Part shown: positions 1 to 8,341 of the stretch, in pieces
How positions within the stretch are numbered: position 1 is the stretch's first letter
Layout: each line of letters begins with the position of its first letter
NCBI GenBank assembly: GCA_934292725.1
Contig: CAKQXY010000016.1
Span: forward strand, 1-64,000
Length of the DNA stretch: 64,000 nucleotides
Direction of reading: 5' to 3'
DNA from: an uncultured Lachnospiraceae bacterium
GTDB lineage: Bacteria > Bacillota > Clostridia > Lachnospirales > Lachnospiraceae
Notes under the pieces: model-generated
Database searches by the model: none
Told to the model about the DNA's origin: nothing
The model's input: the letters and a program-made list of their open reading frames with translations, nothing else
Translations under genes and position numbers: made by a program

Positions 1-872
1 GTGTAGAATGGGCTAATGATGGTGTACAGATCATCCTTTGTACCTCCCCATAAAGCAGCAGATGCTAAACCATCAATGGAAACGAAGTCGCTGTGGGAAG
101 AAACCCAGCCGCCTGCCATTTGTGAAAACTGAGTACCATCAGAATCCCAAGGAGTTACAATGCCAAGCTCATCCTTATGCTCGCATACATACTTGAAATA
201 TGTTGTCATATCTTCCCAGCTGTGAACGCCATCCTCAAGACCTGCCAGCTTTGCAAAATCAAGACGATATGCAAAACCATGATTGGTCCACTGTGCGTAG
301 TTATCCTCTGGCATAAAATAGATGTTATCATTGTACTTACACAGATCCCAGTCTTCCTGTGGAACAGTCTCGTAAGTAACTGGTGCGTACTTTTCAAGCA
401 TCTCATCACTTAACTCAAGGAAAGCACCATTCTTTGCGTTTGGCCATGCATCCAGCCAGTCAGTAGCAGTACCAACTAAGTCTACAGTACCATCCATACG
501 AGCCAGAGTCAGGTTATAGTTTGACAGATAATCGGTCCAGCCAATATAGTAAATCTGCAGCTCTGCGTTAACCTTCTCGGTCAGGATTGCATTCAGCTCA
601 TCTAACATCTTCTGAGTTGCATCATTTGTCGGAGCATCACCGGTAACCATGTAATTGATTACTACATGCTCGGATGTGTCAACGTCTGCCCACTTCTCTG
701 CCCAGACATCATCATAATTCGGAACCTCGCCCGTAGTTGCCTCTGCTGCTGCGCTTGTAACCTCTTCTGCTGCTGCGCTGCTGGACTCTTCCTCTGCGAA
801 TGCCGGCATTGATGCGAACATTGTTCCTACCATAGATGCTGCCAATGCGGATGCAAGAAACTTCTTCTTCAT
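1..872 (-). CDS. Extracellular sugar-binding protein of a CUT1-type ABC importer (3' end outside window)
   Basis: The frame stays open from the ATG at 872 to the window edge, giving about 290 residues of a family-1 solute-binding protein. AAGGAGG lies just upstream of the start. Residues 1-26 form a Sec signal ending in A-F-A before E-E. There is no lipobox cysteine, unlike most Gram-positive binding proteins. A short Ser/Ala/Glu/Thr-rich linker follows (about residues 29-47) before the globular part. It is the third gene after two permease genes on the same strand, so it presumably captures the sugar those permeases import. The substrate cannot be told from sequence. How the protein stays at the cell surface without a lipid anchor is unclear. 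Confidence 0.88.
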   Translation of the reverse strand, partial: MKKKFLASALAASMVGTMFASMPAFAEEESSSAAAEEVTSAAAEATTGEVPNYDDVWAEKWADVDTSEHVVINYMVTGDAPTNDATQKMLDELNAILTEKVNAELQIYYIGWTDYLSNYNLTLARMDGTVDLVGTATDWLDAWPNAKNGAFLELSDEMLEKYAPVTYETVPQEDWDLCKYNDNIYFMPEDNYAQWTNHGFAYRLDFAKLAGLEDGVHSWEDMTTYFKYVCEHKDELGIVTPWDSDGTQFSQMAGGWVSSHSDFVSIDGLASAALWGGTKDDLYTIISPFY

Positions 873-968
873 ATTAAAATTCCTCCTTCTTTGTGCGAGT
901 CTTCTCCTCGCTTGTTTTCTTTGTTAAGTATCTATTAATGCAGGATACCTGCTATTAATCAAAAATCA

Positions 969-1880
969 TTAGCCCTTTACGGCTCCGACGGTGATACCGC
1001 CGATAAAGTAGCGCTGTACAAATGGATAAATCAGAATAACTGGTCCTGTTGCTAAGATTGCATTTGCCATCTTAAGTCCATTTGATGGAAGATCTGACAG
1101 GTCAACATACTGACCTGCTACTGTACTCTTTAAGCTGTTTACCTTATTTACAACCTTATACAAAGTATACTGCAGCGGATAAACACTAACCTTCTCACTT
1201 AAAAACAGTGATGACTGATACCACTCATTCCAATAACCAATTGCAAGGAACAAACCGATTGTTGCAAGTGCCGGCTTTAACATTGGAAGAATCAATGCGG
1301 TAAAGATCTTCATATCACCAGCTCCATCAATCTTACCAGACTCGGTGATCTCATGAGGAATAGACTTTACAAAGTTCTTCATCAAAATGATCAGCCAAGA
1401 TGACATCAGAAGCGGAAGCCATACTGCTAAGTAGTTATCCTGCAGCTTGTAGGTCTGTGTCATTAACAGGTAGTACGGAGCCAGACCTGCTGAGAACAGT
1501 GTGGTAAAATAGATGTAGAATGAGATTGCATTGCGGAATGGGAAATCCTTTCTCTGCAAAGCATATCCAGTCATGGAAATGATGCCCAGACCAACGAGTG
1601 TACCAGTTAAGGTCATCGTAATAGTCAGTCCATAAGACTTCCAGATTGCACCACCCTGAATTACCATCTCATATGCCTTTGTTGTAAACTGCTTTGGGAA
1701 CAGCTGCGCACCTTCGGAACGAATAACTTCTTCAGATGTAAATGAAGTTCCGATGATGATCAAAAATGGAAGTACACAAGCGAGTGCATAAAACGTAACT
1801 ACTACATATCCTATTGTACGGATTATGATATCGGAGCGATCCAGCTTGATTTTCGTACCTTTTACTGTCGATTTTGCCAT
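969..1880 (-). CDS. Sugar ABC importer permease, MalG/LplC type
   Basis: This is a 303-residue inner-membrane permease with about six hydrophobic segments. Its cytoplasmic EAA-type loop reads ESGKIDGAGD, which contacts the ATPase in CUT1 importers. The C-terminus ends GAVKG, typical of LplC/YtcP-like permeases. It lies 14 bp after the partner permease gene and 96 bp before the binding-protein gene, so the three form one operon. No ATPase gene is present in the visible part; such importers commonly share a housekeeping MsmK-type ATPase. The substrate is unknown, probably an oligosaccharide. Confidence 0.93.
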   Translation of the reverse strand: MAKSTVKGTKIKLDRSDIIIRTIGYVVVTFYALACVLPFLIIIGTSFTSEEVIRSEGAQLFPKQFTTKAYEMVIQGGAIWKSYGLTITMTLTGTLVGLGIISMTGYALQRKDFPFRNAISFYIYFTTLFSAGLAPYYLLMTQTYKLQDNYLAVWLPLLMSSWLIILMKNFVKSIPHEITESGKIDGAGDMKIFTALILPMLKPALATIGLFLAIGYWNEWYQSSLFLSEKVSVYPLQYTLYKVVNKVNSLKSTVAGQYVDLSDLPSNGLKMANAILATGPVILIYPFVQRYFIGGITVGAVKG

Positions 1881-1894
1881 TTCTTTCTCCCTCC

Positions 1895-2854
1895 TTAGAA
1901 TAATGCGTACTCAGGATCGATCTTCTTAACAGCAAAGTTACTTGCCATAACGATACAGAATCCGATGATAGACTGATACAGGCCGACTGCAGATGCCGTT
2001 GAAAAGTTGAAATCCGTCATTGTGCTTCGATATACATAAGTCTCAATAATATCAGTAGTGTCATACAACAATGGGTTCGTTCCGACGATGTTGTAGAACA
2101 GACCGAAGTTTCCTTTTACGATACCGCCGAGTGCGAACAAAAGTAAGATAACGATTGTGCTTCGAAGACTTGGCAGAATAATGTAGCGAATCTTCTGGAA
2201 ACAGTTTGCACCATCCACTTTTGCTGCCTCGATGATAGAAGTATCAATACCACAGATAGATGCGAAATAAACAACTGAGTTATAACCAGTTACCTGCCAC
2301 AGATATACGGCAATTAAGATTGGTGGCCATACACTCTTATCGGAATACGGCTGCCATTTTTCCATACCCAGCTTTACTAAAATACCATTGATAAATCCGG
2401 TATCGTAGTTTAACAGGTTGAATACAAGGAAACCAACAAGAACCTGTGAGATGAAGTATGGAAGGAACATCAATGTCTGTGAAACCTTCTTAAAATACTT
2501 ATTGTGGATCTCGTTTAACAAAACTGCCATTAACATCGCAATGATGTTTCCTAAGAAGATGAAAGCCAAGTTGTAAAGAATCGTGTTCTTTGTCAGGTCG
2601 AGGAGCTTTCCAGACTGCATCAGGAACTCGAAGTTCTTCAGACCAACAAACTTGCTTCCGAAAATACCGTCTCTGTAATTGTACTTAACGAATGCCACAT
2701 AGATACCTGGGAGCGGCATGTAGTTAAATGCAAAGAAGAATACGATTGCCGGTACACACATAAGTGTCAGTACACGATACTTTTTCAGGTTATAGAAAAA
2801 GCCATGCTTTTTCTTGTACTGATACTGGGGTAAAGTTGATGTTGTCTTTCCCAT
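1895..2854 (-). CDS. Sugar ABC importer permease, LplB type
   Basis: This 319-residue permease is the first gene of the importer operon. The frame runs open for another 19 codons upstream, but the ATG at 2854 is preceded by AAGGAGGGTAAC, which fixes the start. Six hydrophobic segments are visible, and the EAA loop reads EAAKVDGANCFQKI. The sequence resembles LplB/YteP permeases, which take up rhamnogalacturonan- or other uronate-type oligosaccharides, although that substrate is not proven here. The promoter at 3065-3092 and three LacI-type operators lie upstream. Confidence 0.93.
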   Translation of the reverse strand: MGKTTSTLPQYQYKKKHGFFYNLKKYRVLTLMCVPAIVFFFAFNYMPLPGIYVAFVKYNYRDGIFGSKFVGLKNFEFLMQSGKLLDLTKNTILYNLAFIFLGNIIAMLMAVLLNEIHNKYFKKVSQTLMFLPYFISQVLVGFLVFNLLNYDTGFINGILVKLGMEKWQPYSDKSVWPPILIAVYLWQVTGYNSVVYFASICGIDTSIIEAAKVDGANCFQKIRYIILPSLRSTIVILLLFALGGIVKGNFGLFYNIVGTNPLLYDTTDIIETYVYRSTMTDFNFSTASAVGLYQSIIGFCIVMASNFAVKKIDPEYALF

Positions 2855-2938
2855 GTTACCCTCCTTAATAATAAAGAATAAAATTTGAATTTCAGCCCCT
2901 GCTGCGCTCATGGTTTATAGGTTTATTTGACACCTTTG

Positions 2939-2952
2939 TGAAACCGCTTTCA
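2939..2952. promoter_or_regulatory. LacI-family operator, leader site
   Basis: TGAAACCGCTTTCA is an inverted repeat of the LacI/CcpA type. It lies in the leader about 105 nt after the predicted transcription start and 85 nt before the permease start codon. Its half-sites match the other three copies around this regulator. Confidence 0.75.
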
Positions 2953-3043
2953 TCTTTCTCATAAAAAAATAAATTCGTGACACATTATGTATATTTTCTA
3001 TCAGAAAGGTGAGATTTCATTCGTGCATTTCAACTATCCTTGC

Positions 3044-3057
3044 TGAAACCCTTTTCA
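3044..3057. promoter_or_regulatory. LacI-family operator at the transcription start
   Basis: TGAAACCCTTTTCA is an imperfect palindrome with the same half-site as the neighbouring operators. It covers about +1 to +15 of the promoter at 3065-3092, where a bound repressor would block transcription. Confidence 0.65.
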
Positions 3058-3064
3058 TAGCTTT

Positions 3065-3092
3065 ATTATATATTTTTTATCTGATATGTCAA
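3065..3092 (-). promoter_or_regulatory. Sigma-A promoter of the sugar importer operon
   Basis: On the minus strand, TTGACA (3092-3087) and TATAAT (3070-3065) are 16 bp apart. Both hexamers are consensus. The leader to the first permease start is about 200 nt. Confidence 0.8.
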
Positions 3093-3174
3093 CATGTTTT
3101 TGCGCATTCTCATATTTTTGTGATAACTTGCTAATGTATAAGTCTCTTAATTATGCATATTTCACAATTAAAAT

Positions 3175-3197
3175 AGGAGTGAACATATGTCACTCCT
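3175..3197 (-). terminator. Terminator after the LacI-family gene
   Basis: AGGAGTGA and TCACTCCT form an 8-bp stem with a 7-nt loop. On the minus strand ATTTTAATT follows. It lies between the regulator stop and the importer promoter. Confidence 0.55.
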
Positions 3198-3252
3198 TGA
3201 TTTCTTGTTATACTAGCCTATTTTGCCTATTTTCTGTCTTCCTTTGACCTTA

Positions 3253-3266
3253 TGAAACCACTTTCA
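3253..3266. promoter_or_regulatory. LacI-family operator, distal site
   Basis: TGAAACCACTTTCA lies just past the regulator stop codon and about 170 bp upstream of the importer promoter. With the start-site and leader copies it could support DNA looping. Confidence 0.7.
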
Positions 3267-3272
3267 TATTCC

Positions 3273-4316
3273 TCAAAGATTTTCCTCAGGCACATGTGTG
3301 CAGGAATCTCTTACGCTAATACCAACCGGGACCATATAGTCCTCAGGGCATGTCTCGTTCTCTGATGCACGAATTGCTGCCTCTACAAGATGCTTTGCAA
3401 ACTCTGTATAGTTGGCTCCTACTGATGTCAATGCTGGTGTCAATGCACCTGACAGGTACGTATTATCAAATGCTACTACTGAGATATCCTGCGGAACACG
3501 AAGTCCTTCATCGTGAATTGCCCTAAGTACACCTGCTGCCGTAAAATCGTTGATTGCCACTATTGCTGTTGGGCGATCTGGAATTTTTAAAAGCTCCTTC
3601 ATGCATTTGTAACCACTCTCATTAGAATAATCAATAGAATCAAATACATAGTCTTCACGATACACAATACCTTTTTGGCGCAGCATTGTGCGATATCGCA
3701 TACGCTTTTCCAGTGTAGACTTCGCATCTTTTCGTCCTCCAATTGTTGCAATCTTTTCATGGCCAAGACTAAATAAATAGTCCATCGCCAGATCCATACT
3801 GCCTCCCTCGTCCAGATGTACCTTGCAATTTCTTACACCTACAGGACGATTTGTTGCAATGATCGGTGTGCTTTCCAGGATATGATTAAGCTGCTCAACA
3901 TATTCTTCATCTACCGTAACGCGGTCAATTACACCGCCAACCACGATAATCGCATCCACCTGCTGCTCATATAACTTCATTAACTGCTTTTTTTCAAGCT
4001 CTGGATCACCTAAGGACGTAAGCATCAGCAGCAGATAGCCTGCTTTATCTGCTACTTTTTCACATTCTGTCGCTACCGCCGAATAGAACGGGCTGTATAT
4101 ATCGGCAATCATCAAACCAATTGATCTTGTTTTCGAGTTACTCAAACCCTGTGCCAGCGCATTTGGTGTATATCCATATTTTTGTATCACGCTTTGTACT
4201 TTTTCGCGCTTTTCTTTACTGACTCTGGCGTTATTGGTCAGCACGCGCGAAACTGTTGCCGGGGATACACCGGCCTCTTTTGCGATTGTGTAAATATTCG
4301 CACGCTCTTTTGCCAT
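3273..4316 (-). CDS. LacI-family transcriptional regulator
   Basis: This is a 347-residue LacI/GalR-type regulator. The N-terminal helix-turn-helix reads YTIAKEAGVSPATVSRVL, followed by the hinge helix and a periplasmic-binding-protein-like sugar sensor domain. The ATG at 4316 is chosen because the family motif starts right after it; an in-frame GTG at 4340 has no ribosome binding site. Its gene sits immediately upstream of a sugar importer on the same strand, with four TGAAACC-type palindromes around both genes. It therefore most likely represses the importer and itself, released by the imported sugar or a derivative. Confidence 0.93.
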   Translation of the reverse strand: MAKERANIYTIAKEAGVSPATVSRVLTNNARVSKEKREKVQSVIQKYGYTPNALAQGLSNSKTRSIGLMIADIYSPFYSAVATECEKVADKAGYLLLMLTSLGDPELEKKQLMKLYEQQVDAIIVVGGVIDRVTVDEEYVEQLNHILESTPIIATNRPVGVRNCKVHLDEGGSMDLAMDYLFSLGHEKIATIGGRKDAKSTLEKRMRYRTMLRQKGIVYREDYVFDSIDYSNESGYKCMKELLKIPDRPTAIVAINDFTAAGVLRAIHDEGLRVPQDISVVAFDNTYLSGALTPALTSVGANYTEFAKHLVEAAIRASENETCPEDYMVPVGISVRDSCTHVPEENL

Positions 4317-4371
4317 AAATGTACCATGCCTTTCTGTCACCCACTGTGCAATTCTTATTCAAACTGTCAGT

Positions 4372-4385
4372 TGCAAGCGGTTTCA
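4372..4385. promoter_or_regulatory. LacI/CcpA-type operator before the regulator gene
   Basis: TGCAAGCGGTTTCA lies about 55 bp upstream of the LacI-family start. It matches the importer operators on one half-site and the catabolite-responsive (cre) consensus overall. Autoregulation or CcpA control are both possible. Confidence 0.6.
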
Positions 4386-4469
4386 AATCTCTTTTCTTTA
4401 ACTATACATGATAATTTTTTCTTTGGCAATGGAAATTTTATCTATTTTCAGGGAAATTTGTACTCTAAC

Positions 4470-4537
4470 AGTTCACGCGTCCTGCAAGATCTGGACAAAT
4501 TTCATGCTTGCATAGAAATTTGACAGATCAGCAGGAC
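4470..4537 (+). repeat. 68-bp palindromic repeat, copy 1
   Basis: This copy matches the reverse complement of 23986-24053 at 64 of 68 positions. It folds as nested stems: GTCCTG/CAGGAC, GATCTG/CAGATC, CAAATTTC/GAAATTTG and ATGC/GCAT around a TT loop. It lies between the LacI-family gene and pflA, outside coding sequence. Confidence 0.85.
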
Positions 4538-4548
4538 CAAACAATAGC

Positions 4549-4598
4549 AAAAAACCACTGGAGATCATATCAGATCATATCATTCCCCAATGGTTTTT
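4549..4598. terminator. Bidirectional terminator after pflA
   Basis: AAAAACCACTGG at the left and CCAATGGTTTTT at the right form a stem with one mismatch, flanked by A and T runs. The loop contains two copies of AGATCATATC in tandem. It follows the pflA stop on the minus strand. Confidence 0.75.
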
Positions 4599-4615
4599 AT
4601 ACAAATCTATAGTTT

Positions 4616-5368
4616 TTATGCGTTTTTGTAACGATTGTACTCGTCTACGCAAAGAATCTTTCTTGCCAGTTCGACTTCTTCCTTGGTTGGAGTTGGTACA
4701 CCTTCGAGGCCATACTTGATTCCAAGCTGTTCCCACTTGAATACACCGAGTGTATGATATGGAAGTACATCGATACGATATACGTTATTTAAGGTGCTGA
4801 TGAACTCATGAAGCTTTGTCAGTGACTCTTCATCGCTGTTGATGCCTGGTACAAGCACGTGGCGGATCCAGATTGGCTTATTGATATCGGAAAGATATCT
4901 TGCCATATCAAGAATATTCTCGTTTGTCTTGCCGGTAAGTGCCTTGTGCTTTTCTGGATCAATATGCTTTAAATCAAAGAGAAGTACGTCGGTATTTGTC
5001 ATCAGTTGCTCTAACTGTCCGAAGAATGGCTCTTCTCTTGTGAATGGCTCTCCTGCGGTGTCGATACATGTATTGATCTTTAACTTCTTTGCCTTTGCAA
5101 ACAGATCGTTCATGAACTCCATCTGTAAAAGTGGCTCTCCTCCACTTACAGTGATGCCGCCCTTGTCGCCCCAATAATTTCTATAGCGAACTGCTTTTTC
5201 CAAAATTTCATCAGCTGTTAAAAGCTGTACGTCTTTCTTTGCCCATGTATCTGGGTTGTGGCAATATTTACAGCGCAAATTACAGCCATTTAAAAATACG
5301 AGATAACGAACTCCTGGTCCGTCTGCAGAACCAAAAGATTCCAAAGAATGAACAACGCCTTGAATCAT
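4616..5368 (-). CDS. pflA: Pyruvate formate-lyase activating enzyme
   Basis: This 250-residue radical-SAM enzyme puts the glycyl radical on pyruvate formate-lyase, using S-adenosylmethionine and a [4Fe-4S] cluster. The CxxxCxxC motif is C29, C33, C36, inside NGCNLRCKYCHNPDTW. The glycine-rich SAM-contact motif (TVSGGEPLLQ) is also present, and the length is normal for PflA. The gene lies 176 bp downstream of pflB on the same strand, with a hairpin between them that may lower its expression. A terminator follows. The start has AGAAAGGA upstream. Confidence 0.96.
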   Translation of the reverse strand: MIQGVVHSLESFGSADGPGVRYLVFLNGCNLRCKYCHNPDTWAKKDVQLLTADEILEKAVRYRNYWGDKGGITVSGGEPLLQMEFMNDLFAKAKKLKINTCIDTAGEPFTREEPFFGQLEQLMTNTDVLLFDLKHIDPEKHKALTGKTNENILDMARYLSDINKPIWIRHVLVPGINSDEESLTKLHEFISTLNNVYRIDVLPYHTLGVFKWEQLGIKYGLEGVPTPTKEEVELARKILCVDEYNRYKNA

Positions 5369-5434
5369 AATATTTTTTTCCTTTCTTGTTTTGTTAACTT
5401 CATATCTTCACGTTTACTATCATTTTGTAGTAAA

Positions 5435-5467
5435 ACAGGCGGGAGTGCCAAAGCACCCTCCGCCTGT
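5435..5467 (-). terminator. Hairpin between pflB and pflA (partial terminator)
   Basis: ACAGGCGG and CCGCCTGT form the base of a GC-rich stem that continues with a bulge through GTGC/GCAC to a small loop. On the minus strand TTTTAC follows. The T run is short, so it probably attenuates rather than stops transcription into pflA, or protects the pflB mRNA end. Confidence 0.6.
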
Positions 5468-5544
5468 ATTAGTTTTATAAATTTACAGCAAATCTATTCT
5501 GATTTGTTCAGATCGAAATCAATCGAGTCTGTCACTGCTCCTAA

Positions 5545-7788
5545 TTACAGGAAGGAATGGCAAGTTCTCTTGATAACGTCGTCCTGCTGCTCCTTGGTCA
5601 GATCAATGAACTTAACTGCATAACCAGATACACGGATTGTGAAGTTAGCATACTCTGGCTTCTCCGGATGTGCCTGGCAATCCAGAAGCTTCTCAACACC
5701 AAATACGTTTACGTTCAGGTGATGAGCACCATTTGCAAAGTAGCCATCCATAGCCTGTACAAGGTTGTTTACGCGCTCTTCCTCAGTGTTTCCAAGTGCA
5801 CTCGGGTTGATGGTCTGGGTATTGGAAATACCATCCAGAGCCCACTCGTATGGCAGCTTAGCAACAGAGTTCAGAGATGCAAGCAGACCGTTCTTCTCAG
5901 CGCCGTAAGACGGGTTAGCACCTGGAGACAGTGGCTCACCAGCCGGACGACCATCCGGAAGAGCACCAGTAGCCTTACCATAAACTACGTTAGAAGTAAT
6001 GGTCAGGATAGAGGTTGTCGGCTCAGAGTTACGATAGGTGTGACGCTTCTTGATCTTAGCCAGGAACTGTCCTAACAGCTCTACAGCGATGTCATCTGCA
6101 CGATCATCATCGTTACCGTAGCGTGGGAAGTCTCCCTCGATCTCATAATCAACAACCAGACCGTCCTCGTCACGTACAGTCTTAACCTTTGCGTACTTGA
6201 TAGCACTTAAGGAGTCAACTGTGTGAGAGAATCCTGCGATACCAGTAGCGAATGTACGACGTACATCGGTATCGATCAGAGCCATCTCAGCTGCCTCATA
6301 GTAGTACTTGTCATGCATATACTGGATCAGGTTCAGAGTATTTACATACATTCCTGCCAGCCAATCCATCATAACGTCATACTTCTTAACAACTTCATCA
6401 TAATCCAGATACTCGGAAGTGATCGGCTTGTATGCCGGACCTACCTGAGCCTTTGTCTTCTCATCAACACCACCGTTGATAGCGTAAAGCAGACACTTAG
6501 CCAGATTTGCACGAGCGCCGAAGAACTGCATTTCCTTACCAGTCTGTGTAGCGGATACACAGCAGCAGATGGAGTAGTCATCGCCCCATACAACACGCAT
6601 AACATCATCGTTCTCATACTGGATAGAAGATGTCTTAATAGAAACTTCTGCAGCATACTTACGGAAGTACTCTGGCAGGTTCTTGGAATACAGAACAGTC
6701 ATGTTCGGTTCCGGAGCCGGTCCCATAGTCTCCAGTGTGTGCAGGATACGATAATCGTTCTTAGTAACCATGGAACGTCCGTCTACGCCAAGACCAGCGA
6801 TAGCCAGAGTAGCCCATACCGGGTCACCAGAGAACAGCTCGTTGTAAGACTGAATACGAGCAAACTTAACCATACGCAGCTTCATTACGAAGTGGTCAAT
6901 GATCTCCTGAGCCTGGGTCTCATTGATAACACCATTCTCAAGGTCTCTCTGCATATAAATATCAATGAAAGTGGATACACGTCCGATGGACATTGCAGCA
7001 CCGTTCTGAGTCTTGATAGCTGCTAAGTATCCGAAGTACAGCCACTGAACTGCTTCCTGAGCGGTCTTAGCCGGCTGAGAAATATCGAAGCCATAGCTTG
7101 CAGCCATAACCTTCATATCCTTCAGTGCTCTGATCTGATCAGACAGCTCTTCTCTCTGACGGATTACGTCATCAGTCATAGTACCATCGCCGCAGTTAGC
7201 CAGATCCTTCTGCTTCTCAGCAACAAGGAAATCAATTCCGTACAGAGCGATACGACGATAGTCGCCTACGATACGGCCACGGCCGTAGGTATCCGGCAGA
7301 CCAGTGATGATCTTGTTCTTACGTGCAGCACGAATCTCTGGTGTATATGCATCAAATACGCCCTGATTGTGGGTCTTGTGATATACAGTGAAGATCTTGT
7401 GCAGCTCTGGGCTTGGAGTATATCCGTACATCTCGCAGGACTCCTCTGCCATTCTGATACCGCCGTAAGGCATGAATGCTCTCTTTAAAGGCTTATCAGT
7501 CTGAAGACCTACAACCTTCTCAAGATCCTTATCCAGGTATCCCGGGCCATGGGATGTGATGCTGGAAACGATATCGGTATCCATATCCAGTACGCCGCCC
7601 TTTGCTCTAGCCTGCTTATTTAACTCCTGCAGCTCTCCCCAAAGCTTATCTGTAGCCTCAGTAGCATCTGCAAGGAAGGATGCATCTCCATCATATGGAG
7701 TATAGTTGTTCTGAATGAAATCGCGGGTGTTAACTTCCTCTTTCCAGAGTCTGCCCTTAAAACCAGCCCATGCTTCAAACTGTTTCAT
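5545..7788 (-). CDS. pflB: Formate C-acetyltransferase (pyruvate formate-lyase)
   Basis: This 747-residue enzyme splits pyruvate with CoA into acetyl-CoA and formate, a main energy step in anaerobic sugar fermentation. The catalytic cysteines lie in the run C408-C410 (SICCCVSATQTGKEMQ), followed by the typical FFGARANLAK segment. The glycyl-radical site is G722 in RVSGYAV, 25 residues from the C-terminus as in the family. AAAGGAGG precedes the ATG. Its own activase follows. The promoter at 7949-7977 gives a leader of about 150 nt with GC-rich hairpins. Confidence 0.97.
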   Translation of the reverse strand: MKQFEAWAGFKGRLWKEEVNTRDFIQNNYTPYDGDASFLADATEATDKLWGELQELNKQARAKGGVLDMDTDIVSSITSHGPGYLDKDLEKVVGLQTDKPLKRAFMPYGGIRMAEESCEMYGYTPSPELHKIFTVYHKTHNQGVFDAYTPEIRAARKNKIITGLPDTYGRGRIVGDYRRIALYGIDFLVAEKQKDLANCGDGTMTDDVIRQREELSDQIRALKDMKVMAASYGFDISQPAKTAQEAVQWLYFGYLAAIKTQNGAAMSIGRVSTFIDIYMQRDLENGVINETQAQEIIDHFVMKLRMVKFARIQSYNELFSGDPVWATLAIAGLGVDGRSMVTKNDYRILHTLETMGPAPEPNMTVLYSKNLPEYFRKYAAEVSIKTSSIQYENDDVMRVVWGDDYSICCCVSATQTGKEMQFFGARANLAKCLLYAINGGVDEKTKAQVGPAYKPITSEYLDYDEVVKKYDVMMDWLAGMYVNTLNLIQYMHDKYYYEAAEMALIDTDVRRTFATGIAGFSHTVDSLSAIKYAKVKTVRDEDGLVVDYEIEGDFPRYGNDDDRADDIAVELLGQFLAKIKKRHTYRNSEPTTSILTITSNVVYGKATGALPDGRPAGEPLSPGANPSYGAEKNGLLASLNSVAKLPYEWALDGISNTQTINPSALGNTEEERVNNLVQAMDGYFANGAHHLNVNVFGVEKLLDCQAHPEKPEYANFTIRVSGYAVKFIDLTKEQQDDVIKRTCHSFL

Positions 7789-7948
7789 GATTCAAAAACC
7801 TCCTTTAAAATTGTTGCTGACACCCCCGGTCAGGGGCCCTATCATGTGCCGCATCACCCGAAACCGAATTAATATTTATTTCTTCGATTCCCGGCGATGC
7901 TGCACATCCACCTGTCGCCGTTTGTGTCTTAACCTTTGGTCTGACATT

Positions 7949-7977
7949 ATAATATCATATCCCCTAAAATCTTACAA
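7949..7977 (-). promoter_or_regulatory. Promoter of pflB
   Basis: On the minus strand, TTGTAA (7977-7972) and TATTAT (7954-7949) are 17 bp apart. The predicted leader is about 150 nt. Confidence 0.65.
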
Positions 7978-8013
7978 GCGGACAAATGCGTTTCTTTGCA
8001 CTTTTTTCAATAC

Positions 8014-8102
8014 ATCGGGGGTGCAGCCCGATAGGTTTATGAAATCGGTAGGGGTGCAACCCGGTAGGTTATTAATGCGGCCTCAGCGAAGTGTTTGTCG
8101 GC
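8014..8102 (-). repeat. Tandem GGGGTGCA-type units plus conserved tail (pflB upstream copy)
   Basis: Two 20-bp units (8018-8037 and 8051-8070) agree at 18 of 20 positions: GGGGTGCA, then R, CCCG, R, TAGGTT. The tail at 8081-8102 contains GCGAAGTGTTTGTCGG. A similar arrangement, a pair of ACCCGG units followed by the same tail, lies ahead of the YesU-like gene at 35610-35698. Confidence 0.6.
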
Positions 8103-8176
8103 TTCTCTTTTCCGCAGGTACCTGTTATGTTACTTATCTTCTTACTCTACTTTGAAAGTCCTGCTACAACGTTCAG

Positions 8177-8199
8177 CCTCGTAAATCACATTCGCTTCG
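8177..8199 (+). repeat. CTCGTAAA-N-CACATTCGC motif, copy 1
   Basis: CTCGTAAATCACATTCGC followed by TTCG recurs at 9782-9804 in the opposite orientation with two differences over 22 bp. It resembles the CCGACAAACACTTCGC tails at 8081-8102 and 35676-35698. The role is unknown. Confidence 0.5.
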
Positions 8200-8341
8200 C
8201 CGCTAATTCAGGTTACGATATTTTCCCGGCAAAAGGTGTTAACGATTGTTGTCAACATATAGGTCATTGAATAGCCGAGGATTCACGCGACAGTTTTCTA
8301 ATAAAACATGATTCTTTTTATGTTTTTAACGCATCAGTTAT

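Larger units (their letters stand above)
2855..3272. other. Regulatory intergenic region of the sugar importer
   Basis: This 418-bp gap separates the LacI-family gene from the importer operon, both on the minus strand. It holds a terminator for the regulator gene, one strong promoter and three operator palindromes, all listed separately. The rest is AT-rich leader, and no coding frame is supported in it. Confidence 0.8.
7789..8341. other. Intergenic region upstream of pflB
   Basis: This is a 553-bp gap between pflB and the FliB-like gene. It contains the pflB promoter, a structured 5' leader with inverted repeats (a TCGCC/GGCGA stem and a CCCC/GGGG stem), two tandem GGGGTGCA-type units, and two copies of an ACATTCGC/ACACTTCGC-type motif. 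No protein frame is supported. The leader does not match the ZTP (pfl) riboswitch core as I know it. Confidence 0.6.

Noticed and set aside
6223..7026. 267-codon plus-strand frame opposite pflB
   Set aside because: It is a shadow frame of a strongly conserved pflB gene, with no start site and no recognisable domain.
7789..7950. ZTP (pfl) riboswitch in the pflB leader
   Set aside because: The leader has GC-rich hairpins, but the conserved ACCG-CUGGGC-type core of that class is not present on the minus strand.
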